Assembly (NCBI GenBank): GCA_900554995.1
Contig: USJJ01000018.1
Coordinates: forward strand, 1 to 12,169
Length of the DNA stretch: 12,169 bases
From: an uncultured Ruminococcus sp.
Lineage (GTDB): Bacteria; Bacillota; Clostridia; Oscillospirales; Acutalibacteraceae
Reading direction: 5' to 3'
In this document: positions 1-8,128 of the stretch, piece by piece
Layout: each line of letters opens with the position of its first letter
Numbering within the stretch: position 1 is the stretch's first letter
The notes under the pieces: generated by a model
The model's database searches: none
What the model was told of the DNA's origin: nothing
The model's input: only the letters and a program-made list of their open reading frames with translations
Program-made: the position numbers and the translations under genes

Positions 1-833
1 GTGAGGATCAGAATCGTTCCGACAATCTGAACAGCGTCAAGCCTTTCGCCGAGGACAACTGCGGAAACAATAATCGCAGTAACCGGATCTATGTAGCTGA
101 ACACAGCGGTCGTCTGCGCGGGAATTTTCTGCACGGATGAAAAATAAATCATATATGCAATTCCCGTGTGGAACACGCCGACTATCAGCATAAATACAAC
201 CGACTTTGTATCGAAAACAAATGCCGTTACATCCTCGGTCAGCAGTACATACGGAATCATCGTTACTGCGGCAACCGAGAGCTGAACAAAGGTTGTTTCA
301 ACAGGTGAAAGATCACGGACAAATTTATTGATAACAATAACCGTGCTGTATAAAGCGGCTGCGGCAAGTCCGAGCATAATTCCTTTTACGCTCTTTGTTG
401 CGCCCGTGACAACACCGGAAATAAGCACCGCTCCGATAACGGCAACAATAACGCTGACTGCCTTTGCCCCTGTCAAACGTTCCTTGAGAATGAACGGTGA
501 AACAAGAACAACAATAACGGGCGCCATATAGTAACAGAGCGTTGCGACCGTAACACCCGTGAATCTGTATGCCTCAAAAAGGCATATCCAGTTGAACGCC
601 ATAGCTATTCCCGACGGAATCAACAGCTTAAGATTTTTCCCGATCGCCTTTCTGTCGAATCCGTGACCGCTGACTGCCATAAATATGCCGATAAAAAGGC
701 TTCCTGTGACCGCCCTCGTAAGAGAAATAAATGACGACGGGAAGTTTATGTTGTTGACAAACGGTCCCAATGTACCGAAAGCAAGCATTGCGAACGCCAT
801 AAATAATTTGTATCTGCTATTTGAGTGTGACAA
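1..833 (-). CDS. EamA/DMT-superfamily permease, 3' end cut by window edge
   Basis: This is an integral membrane protein of the drug/metabolite transporter (EamA) superfamily; the substrate cannot be told from sequence. About 277 codons are visible, so only a short C-terminal tail of a usual 290-300 residue protein is missing. It is almost wholly hydrophobic helices in two related halves. A loop with PFILKERLTG closes the first half and the matching VVLGERLDAVQ closes the second, which is the duplicated EamA pattern. I chose a TTG start at 833-831 because GGAG sits six bases upstream (843-840). The first ATG (800-798) has no ribosome binding site. With the TTG start the gene overlaps the end of mutS2 by 17 bases, which suggests translational coupling as the last visible gene of the operon. 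Family assignment is solid; the start is moderately sure. Confidence 0.88.
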   Translation of the reverse strand, partial: MSHSNSRYKLFMAFAMLAFGTLGPFVNNINFPSSFISLTRAVTGSLFIGIFMAVSGHGFDRKAIGKNLKLLIPSGIAMAFNWICLFEAYRFTGVTVATLCYYMAPVIVVLVSPFILKERLTGAKAVSVIVAVIGAVLISGVVTGATKSVKGIMLGLAAAALYSTVIVINKFVRDLSPVETTFVQLSVAAVTMIPYVLLTEDVTAFVFDTKSVVFMLIVGVFHTGIAYMIYFSSVQKIPAQTTAVFSYIDPVTAIIVSAVVLGERLDAVQIVGTILIL

Positions 834-3198
834 TGCTTACTCCGTCCTCTCCCTCTCCGAACGTGCCGAGACGTGAAGTTTTAACATACTTTGATTTTTT
901 GAGATAATCCCTGACAGCCGAGCGCAGTACACCCGTACCCTTGCCGTGAATTACCGTAAATTCGTTTATGCCCATTCTCAGCGCATGGTCAATGTAGCGA
1001 TCAAGCTCCAATATGCCCTCCTCGACCGTCATTCCCCTGAGATCAACGCTTGTCTGAGCCTTCATATTCATACGGCTTTCCATTCTTCCCGTGGCAACGG
1101 TGCGTTTCTTTTCAGCGCTCTTTTTCTTCTCGATAAGCCGCAGATTTTCTTCCTTGACTCTTGTTTTCATCGTTCCCATCTGAACGGTGACAAGTCCTTT
1201 TTTATCTTTCAACGTGACAACGGTTGCTTCGTTTCCGATATCGGCTATGATTACCGTATCGCCGATTTTAAGCGGACGCGGCAGTACGTAATCCTCGTCG
1301 TTTCCGAGTGCCACAATCGGGTCGGACGCCGAGTCGATCGCATTGAGATCCTTTTTGATAACCGCCCTTGCACGGCGTGCCATCTCGGCGGCGTTTTTCT
1401 CCTTAGCCTGCTGTTTTTTAAGCATTTCAAGATCGTTGAGTAGCTGATATGCCTCACGCTTCGCCTGCTCCGTTATCCTGACTGCTTGTCCCTTAGCGTC
1501 CTCAAGCTCCTTTTGCCTGAGAGTTTCGATATCCGCTTTCAACTTCTGTGCCTTTTCAAGCTCACGGTCGGCTTCCTCACGGATTTTCCTCGCCTCTTCA
1601 CGTTCCTTTTCCATCTTCGCACGGCTCTGTTCAAGCCTGTCTACGACGTCCTCAAAGCGAACGTTTTCGTTTGAAACAAGCTCCTGTGCGTGCTCGATTA
1701 TTTCATCGCTGATACCGAGCCTTTTTGAAATTGCAAAGGCATTTGAACGACCGGGGATACCTATTAACAGCCTGTAAGTCGGTTTGAGCGACTGAACGTC
1801 AAATTCACAGCTTCCGTTTATTACACCGGGAGTCTGCAAGGCATAGGATTTAAGCTCGGCATAATGCGTTGTCGCCGCAATCTTTGCTCCCTGCTTCCTG
1901 AGCTGTTCGAGGATCGACACGGCGAGCGCCGCACCCTCGATCGGATCGGTTCCCGCGCCGAGCTCATCAATCAGCACAAGGCTTCTGTCATCGGCTTCTT
2001 CCAGTATACTCACAATCTTTGTCATATGGGACGAGAACGTTGAAAGAGACTGCTCAATGCTCTGCTCATCGCCGATATCGGCAAGCACGTGGTCGAACAC
2101 CGATATTCTGCTCCTGTCGTCAACAGTGAGCATAAGTCCGCACATCGCCATAAGCGACATAAGACCGATGGTCTTAATCGAGACGGTTTTACCGCCCGTG
2201 TTCGGACCTGTGATAACTATTGTGTCAAAGTCTGTTCCGAGGCTGATATCAACGGGGACGACCTTGTTTTTATCAATCAACGGGTGCCTTGCTCTTCTGA
2301 GCTCGATAATACCCTCATTATTAAGCTGAGGCACGCTCGCTCTCATCGCATATGCAAGCTGAGCCTTTGCGAAGATGAGATTCAGCTCAACCGCACATTC
2401 ATAGCTGCTCTTAATCGAATTGGCAAAGCTGCCGACATTCGCCGAAAGCTCGGCAAGGATGCGGTCAATCTCGTCCTCTTCCTTATTTTTGAGCAGTTTG
2501 ATCTGGTTATTAGCTTCGACTATCGGCATCGGTTCAATGAAAACCGTTGCGCCGCTCGATGAAGTGTCGTGCACAAGACCGGGTACCTCTCCTCTATACT
2601 CATTCCTGACGGGGATAACGTATCTGCCGTTTCTCATTGTAATAATGTTGTCCTGAAGATACTTCGAGAAATTTGAATTATGAGTATATTTACCGAGCTG
2701 ATCCCTTACCTTTGATTCCTGAGTGCGAATTTTTCTTCTGATATCCGCAAGCGTCGGAGATGCGTTATCTGCAATCTCCTCCTCGGAGATAATCGCCGTC
2801 GTTATGGAATCCTCAAGGAATCTGTTCGGGACAAGGGCGTTGAAATAGATATCGAGTACCGTCGCTACGCCCTCGTTTGTGCTCCTCCACTGCGAAATCG
2901 TTCTTATAACGTGAAGAACCGACGCAACGTTAAGAAGCTCTTTGAGACTTAGCGTACTGCCTGCATCCGCACGGTAAAGTGCGTTATTAACGTTTGTAAG
3001 TCCGCCGAAGGCAGGTCCGCCGAAACGGGCAAGGAGCATATGGGCGTCCCTCGTCTGATTCATAAGCGCCTGCGCCGAGGCAAGCTCGGACTGCGGTTCA
3101 AGGTTAAGAGCGGCAAGCCGAGCATCCTCGCATGAGGTATGCCGAGCCAGTAGCTCAAGCACCTTGTCAAGTTCAAGTGCAAGATGATGTCGGTTCAT
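817..3198 (-). CDS. mutS2: MutS2 ATPase/Smr endonuclease family protein
   Basis: MutS2 lacks the mismatch-recognition domain of MutS. Members of the family suppress homologous recombination, and in Bacillus subtilis MutS2 acts on collided ribosomes. Numbering from a start at 3207 (796 residues, normal length): core and lever region 1-320, Walker A GPNTGGKT 334-341, MutS signature STFSSHM 389-395, Walker B LVLIDELGAGTDP 410-422, TTHYAELK 446-453, charged coiled coil about 505-620, a small beta domain about 640-695 and a C-terminal Smr domain 718-796 with DLRG (722-725) and HGKGTGVLR (754-762). All key motifs are intact. The ATG at 3207 overlaps the recO stop as ATGA, but AAAGG directly abuts it. 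The ATG at 3198 lies about nine bases downstream of AAAGG, so I prefer it. It follows recO in the same operon. Confidence 0.96.
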   Translation of the reverse strand: MNRHHLALELDKVLELLARHTSCEDARLAALNLEPQSELASAQALMNQTRDAHMLLARFGGPAFGGLTNVNNALYRADAGSTLSLKELLNVASVLHVIRTISQWRSTNEGVATVLDIYFNALVPNRFLEDSITTAIISEEEIADNASPTLADIRRKIRTQESKVRDQLGKYTHNSNFSKYLQDNIITMRNGRYVIPVRNEYRGEVPGLVHDTSSSGATVFIEPMPIVEANNQIKLLKNKEEDEIDRILAELSANVGSFANSIKSSYECAVELNLIFAKAQLAYAMRASVPQLNNEGIIELRRARHPLIDKNKVVPVDISLGTDFDTIVITGPNTGGKTVSIKTIGLMSLMAMCGLMLTVDDRSRISVFDHVLADIGDEQSIEQSLSTFSSHMTKIVSILEEADDRSLVLIDELGAGTDPIEGAALAVSILEQLRKQGAKIAATTHYAELKSYALQTPGVINGSCEFDVQSLKPTYRLLIGIPGRSNAFAISKRLGISDEIIEHAQELVSNENVRFEDVVDRLEQSRAKMEKEREEARKIREEADRELEKAQKLKADIETLRQKELEDAKGQAVRITEQAKREAYQLLNDLEMLKKQQAKEKNAAEMARRARAVIKKDLNAIDSASDPIVALGNDEDYVLPRPLKIGDTVIIADIGNEATVVTLKDKKGLVTVQMGTMKTRVKEENLRLIEKKKSAEKKRTVATGRMESRMNMKAQTSVDLRGMTVEEGILELDRYIDHALRMGINEFTVIHGKGTGVLRSAVRDYLKKSKYVKTSRLGTFGEGEDGVSIVTLK

Positions 3199-3203
3199 TT
3201 TGC

Positions 3204-3944
3204 TCATCCTTTCATTACTTTATAAAAATCCAGAGTTTTAAACTTCTTTGATGTCTGTGCCAGCAGGAATTTTTCCGTCACGTCGCTGAGCATATTCAGG
3301 CTCTCTTCTCCGAGGGTGAACGAAAACAGCTTTTCGTTCTCGCTGTAACATATATGCCTCATCGCACGTAATACTCCCGACGGAAGTATTATTCCCGAGT
3401 GTCTTGATCTGCATTTTTCGCAGAAAATCCGACCCTCCACGGGACTGAAAAGGAAATCACCCTCGTATTCCTCCCCGCAGTCACCGCAAACGACGAGATC
3501 GGGCATATAACCCGCAAGACACAGCAATCGCAATTCAACAACCGCTTTAAGCTGCAGCTGAGGTCTTTTTTTGTTCATAAGCATATGTAGAGCGTTGAGG
3601 ATAAGCCGCAGAAATTCATCCGCGTCGTCCTCAACGGGAGCAAGCTCACCTGCAAGCTCGCAGAAATACTGCGCCAGTGCGAGAGCCTCAATGTCGTTTC
3701 TGAGATCAAAAAAGATCTCCTTTGGCTGAGCCTCGTCTACCGAATAGGCGTCTCTGCCCCTGTAAATAGAATAGGTACCGTAGGCAAAGAGCTGAGTAGC
3801 ACTCTGCGATCTGCTCTTTATTCTCTTGGCACCTCTAACAAAGGCTCTGATAACGCCGTGGTCACGGGTCAGCAGGGTTACAAGACGGTCATCCTCGCCC
3901 GTCTGCTGTTCCCTGATTATCAGTCCGTCCGTCCGAAACTTCAT
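3204..3944 (-). CDS. recO: DNA repair protein RecO
   Basis: RecO works with RecR (and RecF) in the cytoplasm to load RecA onto SSB-coated single-stranded DNA and to anneal strands. The protein has 246 residues, usual for the family. An N-terminal OB-fold (about 1-80, opening MKFRTDGLIIREQQTGEDDR) is followed by a helical domain containing a four-cysteine zinc site, CGDC at 153-156 and CEKC at 175-178. The ATG at 3944 is supported by AGGAG seven bases upstream; an in-frame ATG at 4028 would add 28 residues with no family resemblance. Its first 56 bases overlap the 3' end of the small yqzL-like gene. Its stop is five bases before the preferred mutS2 start, so the three genes are probably translated from one message. 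Confidence 0.95.
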   Translation of the reverse strand: MKFRTDGLIIREQQTGEDDRLVTLLTRDHGVIRAFVRGAKRIKSRSQSATQLFAYGTYSIYRGRDAYSVDEAQPKEIFFDLRNDIEALALAQYFCELAGELAPVEDDADEFLRLILNALHMLMNKKRPQLQLKAVVELRLLCLAGYMPDLVVCGDCGEEYEGDFLFSPVEGRIFCEKCRSRHSGIILPSGVLRAMRHICYSENEKLFSFTLGEESLNMLSDVTEKFLLAQTSKKFKTLDFYKVMKG

Positions 3945-4050
3945 TCTTGCTCTCCTGTGTTGAAATATGCTTGTATTGAAGATAGTCGCAAATCTTTCCG
4001 CTTGAGGCAAATTTATCCCATGCGGCAAGATCCTTATAACTGTTTTTCAT
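3889..4050 (-). CDS. yqzL: YqzL-like small protein
   Basis: This is a 53-residue protein beginning MKNSYKDLAAWDKFASSGKI. The ATG at 4050 has a very strong ribosome binding site, GGAGGG eight bases upstream. It lies exactly between era and recO, the position of yqzL in Bacillus and many Clostridia. From memory of that family, members share a short W..F..TG.I..YL.YK pattern; here W, F, SG, I and YLQYK occur in order at residues 11-27, which fits. The function of YqzL is not known to me. The 3' third overlaps the start of recO by 56 bases in another frame, so residues after about 35 may be constrained mainly by recO; they are polar and probably unstructured. The small size and overlap make it easy to miss. 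Confidence 0.75.
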   Translation of the reverse strand: MKNSYKDLAAWDKFASSGKICDYLQYKHISTQESKNEVSDGRTDNQGTADGRG

Positions 4051-4167
4051 ATAATAATCCCTCCAAATATAATTATTTGCAGGGATCATTTTAATTATTT
4101 AATTTTACGAATGGTAATGAAAACCACCGTCATTTGATCGCCTATTTTTAAAGCGGCACCGTGTACC

Positions 4168-5055
4168 TTAATCAAGACCGAAATTGTGAATCAGTCCCTC
4201 ACGATTGCGCCAGCCCTCTTTCACCTTGACCCAACAGCGCAGGTTGATATGACACTGGAAAAATTTTTCCATATCCTCCCTTGCTCTTGTGGAAATGCGC
4301 TTGAGCATAGCTCCGTTTTTGCCGATTATAATTCCCTTGTGGCTGTCCTTTTCACAATATATAACAGCCTCTATATCCATTATATCCGAATTCTCACGCT
4401 CACGCATTTTTTCAATGCTGACGGCAACTCCGTGCGGAATCTCTCTGTCAAGATTTCTGAGGAGCTTTTCACGGATGATCTCCGCCGCAATAACACGCTC
4501 GGGCTGATCGGTCAGCGTGTCCTCCGGGAAGAAGAAAACGCTTTCCTCTGCAAGTTTTTTAAGCTCGCCGAGGAGCTCGTCCATATTTATTCCCCTCAAA
4601 GCCGAAACAGGAACGATTGCCTCAAAATCATATATTTTTGAAAGTTCGAGTATTCTTTCCATAAGCACTTCCTTATCGGGAAGTGTGTCAACCTTATTGA
4701 TTGCGAGGATAACGGGCATCTTCTGCTTTTTGAATTTTTCGACAAGCTCAAGCTCTGCGGTTCTCAGTTCTCCCTCGGGCTCAACGACAAACAAGCAGGC
4801 GTCAACGCCCGAAACGCTGTCGGAAACAGCCTGAACCATCTTTTCGCCGAGCTTCGTCCTCGGTCTGTGGAAGCCGGGGGTGTCGGTAAATACAAGCTGA
4901 GTGTCACCCTCTGTGAGAACGCCCATAATTTTGGTTCTCGTTGTCTGCGGCTTATCTGAAACTATGGCAATTTTCTGACCGAGCAGACGGTTAAGAATCG
5001 ACGATTTTCCGACATTAGGGCAACCGACAATGGCAATAAATGCTGTCTTTGTCAT
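4168..5055 (-). CDS. era: GTPase Era
   Basis: Era is an essential GTPase that binds the 3' end of 16S rRNA and helps mature the 30S subunit. The protein has 295 residues, typical length. G1 is GCPNVGKS (11-18), the switch region holds PQTTRTK (36-42), G3 is DTPG (58-61), G4 is NKVD (120-123) and G5 is SAL (151-153). A C-terminal KH RNA-binding domain (about 200-290) carries the GIIIGKNG loop (241-248). Nothing is missing. The ATG at 5055 shares its first base with the TGA of ybeY (TGATG) and has GGAGG seven bases upstream, so the two are coupled; both act on 16S rRNA maturation. A 117-bp gap follows before yqzL, with no convincing terminator or promoter. Confidence 0.98.
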   Translation of the reverse strand: MTKTAFIAIVGCPNVGKSSILNRLLGQKIAIVSDKPQTTRTKIMGVLTEGDTQLVFTDTPGFHRPRTKLGEKMVQAVSDSVSGVDACLFVVEPEGELRTAELELVEKFKKQKMPVILAINKVDTLPDKEVLMERILELSKIYDFEAIVPVSALRGINMDELLGELKKLAEESVFFFPEDTLTDQPERVIAAEIIREKLLRNLDREIPHGVAVSIEKMRERENSDIMDIEAVIYCEKDSHKGIIIGKNGAMLKRISTRAREDMEKFFQCHINLRCWVKVKEGWRNREGLIHNFGLD

Positions 5056-5561
5056 CAGTTATCCTCCGAATAGTAGCTGTCGTTTCTTTTAAGTCCGAGC
5101 TGGGTGAGGACAGCCTCTTCCTTTTCACGCATACGAACCCTTTCAAGTCCCTCTGCCTCGTGATCATAGCCGAGAAGATGAAGCATTGAATGTACCGTAA
5201 GGAATGCGATTTCACGCTGAAGAGAATGGCCGTAAAGGTCAGCCTGCATAACTGCGTGCTGCATCGAAATAACGATATCTCCGAGAACCTTTGCACCCGT
5301 ATCGTGGTTAATATCGTATTCGCCGTTCTCACCGAGCGGGAAAGAGAGCACGTCCGTGCTTCTGTCAACGTGGCGGTACTCACGGTTAAGCTCGTGAATT
5401 ATTTCGTCGTCGACAAAGCGAACGCTGATCTCTGCCGAGCCCTCAAAATGCTCGTTGACAAGAACCGCGTTACAGCAGCGGCGAATCAACATTCTTACTC
5501 CTGTCGGTATCTTAACTTCCTTCTGATCGTTTGTGATAATAACCTTAATCTTATCGCTCAT
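5055..5561 (-). CDS. ybeY: Endoribonuclease YbeY (rRNA maturation factor)
   Basis: YbeY is a zinc-dependent single-strand endoribonuclease involved in 16S rRNA 3'-end maturation and ribosome quality control. The protein has 168 residues, normal for the family. The metal-binding signature HSMLHLLGYDH is present with His124, His128 and His134 correctly spaced (HxxxHLxGYDH). Upstream, RSTDVLSFPLGE (67-78) is the usual conserved strand and turn before the catalytic helices. The ATG at 5561 overlaps the phoH TGA as ATGA. AGGAGG lies 13 bases upstream, rather far, so translation may rely on coupling to phoH. Unlike Bacillus, no dgkA or cdd lies between ybeY and era. Confidence 0.97.
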   Translation of the reverse strand: MSDKIKVIITNDQKEVKIPTGVRMLIRRCCNAVLVNEHFEGSAEISVRFVDDEIIHELNREYRHVDRSTDVLSFPLGENGEYDINHDTGAKVLGDIVISMQHAVMQADLYGHSLQREIAFLTVHSMLHLLGYDHEAEGLERVRMREKEEAVLTQLGLKRNDSYYSEDN

Positions 5562-6523
5562 CGTCTTTTCTTTGCCTCCTCATATTTTTCGTACGCCCTG
5601 ATGATATCCTGTACCAGCTTGTGACGTACAACATCCTTCTCGGAAAATCTTACTGTTTTTATATCGTCTACATTTTTGAGTATCTTGGTTATTTCAACCA
5701 GTCCCGAACGCTTTCCGTCGGGCAGGTCAATTTGCGTTATGTCACCCGTAACGACCATCTTTGAATTGAATCCGAGACGTGTCAGGAACATTTTCATCTG
5801 CTCCGTTGTGGTGTTCTGCGCCTCATCAAGAATAATAAAGCTGTCGTCAAGGGTTCGTCCGCGCATATATGCGAGCGGAGCTACCTCGATATTGCCTCGT
5901 TCCTGATACCGCTGAAAATTCTCGGCGCCGAGCATATCGAAAAGTGCGTCGTAAAGCGGTCTGAGATACGGATCAACCTTTTGCTGAAGATCACCCGGCA
6001 AAAATCCCAGCTTCTCGCCCGCCTCGACCGCAGGGCGTGTCAGGATAATTCTGTTGACCTCCTTGGCACGGAATGCGCTGACCGCCATCGCAACGGCAAG
6101 ATATGTTTTGCCCGTGCCGGCAGGACCGACGCCGATTACAATTGTGTTGTCACGTATTGCCTGAACATATTTTTCCTGACCGAGTGTTTTCGGCTTAACG
6201 GGTCTGCCCTTTGTTGTCATACAAATACAGTCGCCGTTCATATTCTTGAGTTGATCCTCGTACCCGTCGTCGACAAGCGACGTAACGTACCGGACATTCT
6301 GTTCATTGAGCGATTCGCCCTTATTGATAAGATCGAGCAGTCCGTTCACCGCTCTGACGGCAAGCGAAACATTTTCAGCCTCGCCGCTTATCTTCATCTC
6401 GGCTCCACGGCACACGACAGAAACCGAATACTTCTTCTCTATGTACTTTATATTCTCGTCAAAGCTGCCGAAGAGGCTCACAGCCTGCTCCATACGCTCG
6501 AAATTAATTACCTGTTCAAACAA
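5558..6523 (-). CDS. phoH: PhoH-like P-loop ATPase
   Basis: PhoH family proteins are cytoplasmic P-loop ATPases related to the N-terminal part of superfamily I helicases, commonly linked with YbeY in RNA metabolism. With the chosen start the protein has 321 residues. Walker A GPAGTGKT is at 133-140, Walker B FIILDEAQN at 229-237, followed by TRLGFNSKMVVTGDITQ, a family hallmark. An N-terminal region of about 100 residues, with a KH-like look, precedes the ATPase domain. I chose a TTG start at 6523-6521 because GGAG lies eight bases upstream (6535-6532). The longer frame opens with TTG at 6565 and has no ribosome binding site. It is the first gene of the minus-strand operon, 66 bases from the proposed promoter. 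Confidence 0.93.
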   Translation of the reverse strand: MFEQVINFERMEQAVSLFGSFDENIKYIEKKYSVSVVCRGAEMKISGEAENVSLAVRAVNGLLDLINKGESLNEQNVRYVTSLVDDGYEDQLKNMNGDCICMTTKGRPVKPKTLGQEKYVQAIRDNTIVIGVGPAGTGKTYLAVAMAVSAFRAKEVNRIILTRPAVEAGEKLGFLPGDLQQKVDPYLRPLYDALFDMLGAENFQRYQERGNIEVAPLAYMRGRTLDDSFIILDEAQNTTTEQMKMFLTRLGFNSKMVVTGDITQIDLPDGKRSGLVEITKILKNVDDIKTVRFSEKDVVRHKLVQDIIRAYEKYEEAKKRR

Positions 6524-6588
6524 CCGATAAACTCCGCCTTCCGATAATATTTTATTGAATATCAATAAAAATTACATTAACCGTTAGT

Positions 6589-6617
6589 ATTATAACACAG
6601 TTTTATCGAAAAGTCAC
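6589..6617 (-). promoter_or_regulatory. Sigma-A promoter for the phoH-ybeY-era-recO-mutS2 operon
   Basis: Reading the minus strand, GTGACT (-35, 6617-6612) is followed after exactly 17 bases by a perfect TATAAT (-10, 6594-6589). The predicted start of transcription is near 6582, giving a leader of about 60 bases before the phoH TTG. This supports the shorter phoH start. Confidence 0.7.
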
Positions 6618-6696
6618 AGATTTAATCTTTAAAGTTAAACATAATTTTCGACTAATTTTTGTGCAAAATGTATACGACATCAACATTAAAAGAACC

Positions 6697-6725
6697 TTGA
6701 CGAAACTTGAAAATTTTGATATCAT
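6697..6725 (+). promoter_or_regulatory. Sigma-A promoter for the small membrane protein gene
   Basis: TTGACG (-35, 6697-6702) is followed after 17 bases by TATCAT (-10, 6720-6725). Transcription would start near 6732, just before the AGGAG at 6735-6739. This is why the ATG at 6707, inside the promoter, is unlikely to be the real start. It diverges from the phoH promoter about 80 bp away. Confidence 0.65.
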
Positions 6726-6748
6726 TTTATAGACAGGAGTGGTTAGTA

Positions 6749-7039
6749 TTGGCAGACAATAAAAAGAAGAAATCCGAATCGGGCTTCTTCACCGAAAAGA
6801 TCACTGTTCCGTGGCTCATTGTCACAATTATTTCGATGATATCTTTTCTCGCTTTTCTCATCGCAATGTTTTTCGGTAAATTCACTTCCATCTTCTTTGG
6901 AATTTTCATTCTGGCTATTGCCGCCGTGGTTTTGCTTGACGGAATACATAAGAAAAAGGAAAACTATATTTCCGGAAACCTTAATTTCATAATGGTTGCA
7001 CTCTGTGTTATCTGCGCCGTGATCATTATGAATATGTAA
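6749..7039 (+). CDS. Small three-helix membrane protein of unknown function
   Basis: This is a 96-residue protein I do not recognise. A lysine-rich N-terminus (residues 2-18) is followed by three hydrophobic stretches that look like membrane helices (about 20-42, 45-64 and 79-95), with a basic loop HKKKEN between the second and third. The TTG start at 6749 has AGGAG nine bases upstream and lies just downstream of the proposed promoter. An in-frame ATG at 6707 falls between the promoter elements. The protein ends only two residues after the last helix. The next gene, encoding an exported protein, starts 69 bases later with no terminator between, so the two may be co-transcribed. Confidence 0.78.
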   Translation: MADNKKKKSESGFFTEKITVPWLIVTIISMISFLAFLIAMFFGKFTSIFFGIFILAIAAVVLLDGIHKKKENYISGNLNFIMVALCVICAVIIMNM

Positions 7040-7108
7040 ATCGGATTTAATGGCATAACGCTATTAATATAACAGCATTAATGCTAAAAAAAACGGGGGT
7101 TATTAACA

Positions 7109-8083
7109 ATGAAACAAACAGTATTCAAATCAGTAACTGCATTGCTTTGCGTTATTGCAATCTGCGTTTGCGCAACAATTGCAATCGGCAAATACAGCTC
7201 TGCTATGGTTGATGTTGCTAAGCTGACTCCTGCTGCGCCGGCATCCTCGTCAGGCAACGGCAGCAGCACCGCTGCGGGCGGCGACAATGCAGCTCCGTCA
7301 ACCGACGATCCGGCTGCACCGAGCGACAACGGCACAGGCACCGACGCAACCGATCCTGCGGCTGATCCGAATGCAGGCGCAACCGACGGCGGATCTTCAG
7401 CGAGCACATCCACAGGCGGAAAGACTTCAACAGGCGGAAAGACAAATACGGCTTCCGACCCCACAAAGTATTCCAAAGCGCAGATAGTTGCTTACTACAA
7501 CAATTCTATCAAGGCTACCGCAAAGGTTAAAAAGCTCACTGTCACAAAGAATGAGGCTATTTCAATCGTTGTCGACACAATGAAGCCGAATAACAACACG
7601 CTTAAGAAGATCATCAACGAAAGTGTTCTTTCAAAGTACGCTAAGCCGTCTACATACACAAACACATTTACAAACGGTGTTGCCGCCGACAAGACTAAAG
7701 CTGAGGATTTCCTCCCGAGAACAAGACTTCAATCTGCCGGCGTTAAATCGGCAAGCATTACAAAGAGCGGTTCAAATTACCTTGTAACAATCGTTACAAT
7801 CGCAGAAAAGACAACTCTTGAAAATCCGAAGCCGAAGTATGCCGATCAGTGCGCAGCTCCGCTTGATCTTGCAAGCGTTGACCTCGGACCGATCAAGATT
7901 ACTCAGGCAGATATCAACTATCCCGGGGTAACTCTCAAGGCTACTGTTAATGCAAACGGAACGCTCGTTTCCAGCTCAATCAATCAGCCGCTTAACGGCA
8001 CGGGTACAGCAAACGTTATCGGTCTCAAGCCGTCAGCAACGGTTCACGGCGCATGGACTCAGCAGAATACTTACAAGTATTGA
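7109..8083 (+). CDS. Exported, probably membrane-anchored protein with low-complexity linker
   Basis: This 324-residue protein was not recognised. Residues 1-7 are polar and basic, and 8-28 form one hydrophobic segment, either an uncleaved anchor or a signal peptide; there is no clear lipobox. Residues about 40-118 are a disordered linker rich in Ala, Gly, Ser, Thr, Asp and Pro, with a tandem STGGKT repeat at 101-112. Residues about 119-324 form a Lys/Thr/Asn-rich, probably beta-rich domain (for example NYLVTIVTIAEKT at 223-235 and GVTLKATVNANGTLVSSSI at 273-291), ending THVHG-like ATVHGAW and NTYKY. This layout suits a protein held on the outer face of the membrane with its domain projecting through the wall. 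GGGGG lies nine bases before the ATG. It ends just before a strong terminator. Confidence 0.85.
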   Translation: MKQTVFKSVTALLCVIAICVCATIAIGKYSSAMVDVAKLTPAAPASSSGNGSSTAAGGDNAAPSTDDPAAPSDNGTGTDATDPAADPNAGATDGGSSASTSTGGKTSTGGKTNTASDPTKYSKAQIVAYYNNSIKATAKVKKLTVTKNEAISIVVDTMKPNNNTLKKIINESVLSKYAKPSTYTNTFTNGVAADKTKAEDFLPRTRLQSAGVKSASITKSGSNYLVTIVTIAEKTTLENPKPKYADQCAAPLDLASVDLGPIKITQADINYPGVTLKATVNANGTLVSSSINQPLNGTGTANVIGLKPSATVHGAWTQQNTYKY

Positions 8084-8097
8084 TTTTCAAAAAAGTT

Positions 8098-8128
8098 TCC
8101 GACTCTCTTAACGGGAGTCGGATTTTTT
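8098..8128. terminator. Bidirectional intrinsic terminator between convergent genes
   Basis: TCCGACTCTC (8098-8107), loop TTAAC and GGGAGTCGGA (8113-8122) form a 10-bp stem with one G-U pair. Six T follow on the plus strand. On the minus strand the hairpin is followed three bases later by six T, so it can stop both the exported-protein gene and the 66-aa gene, whose stop codon lies in the loop. Confidence 0.88.

Noticed and set aside
946..1443. Open frame of 165 codons on the plus strand inside mutS2
   Set aside because: It lies entirely opposite well-conserved MutS2 coding sequence and has no family resemblance.
4051..4167. Possible terminator or promoter in the gap between era and yqzL
   Set aside because: Only weak hairpins with several G-U pairs and poorly spaced -35/-10 matches are present, so I call neither and assume read-through.
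7074..7085. Perfect 12-bp palindrome AGCATTAATGCT before the exported-protein gene
   Set aside because: It is AT-rich, followed by A rather than T on the plus strand, and is too short to call a terminator or operator with any confidence.
7084..7476. Long open frame on the minus strand opposite the exported-protein gene
   Set aside because: It is the shadow of the GC-rich, repetitive linker; no ribosome binding site and a composition (Ala, Val, Pro, Ser) expected from the opposite strand.
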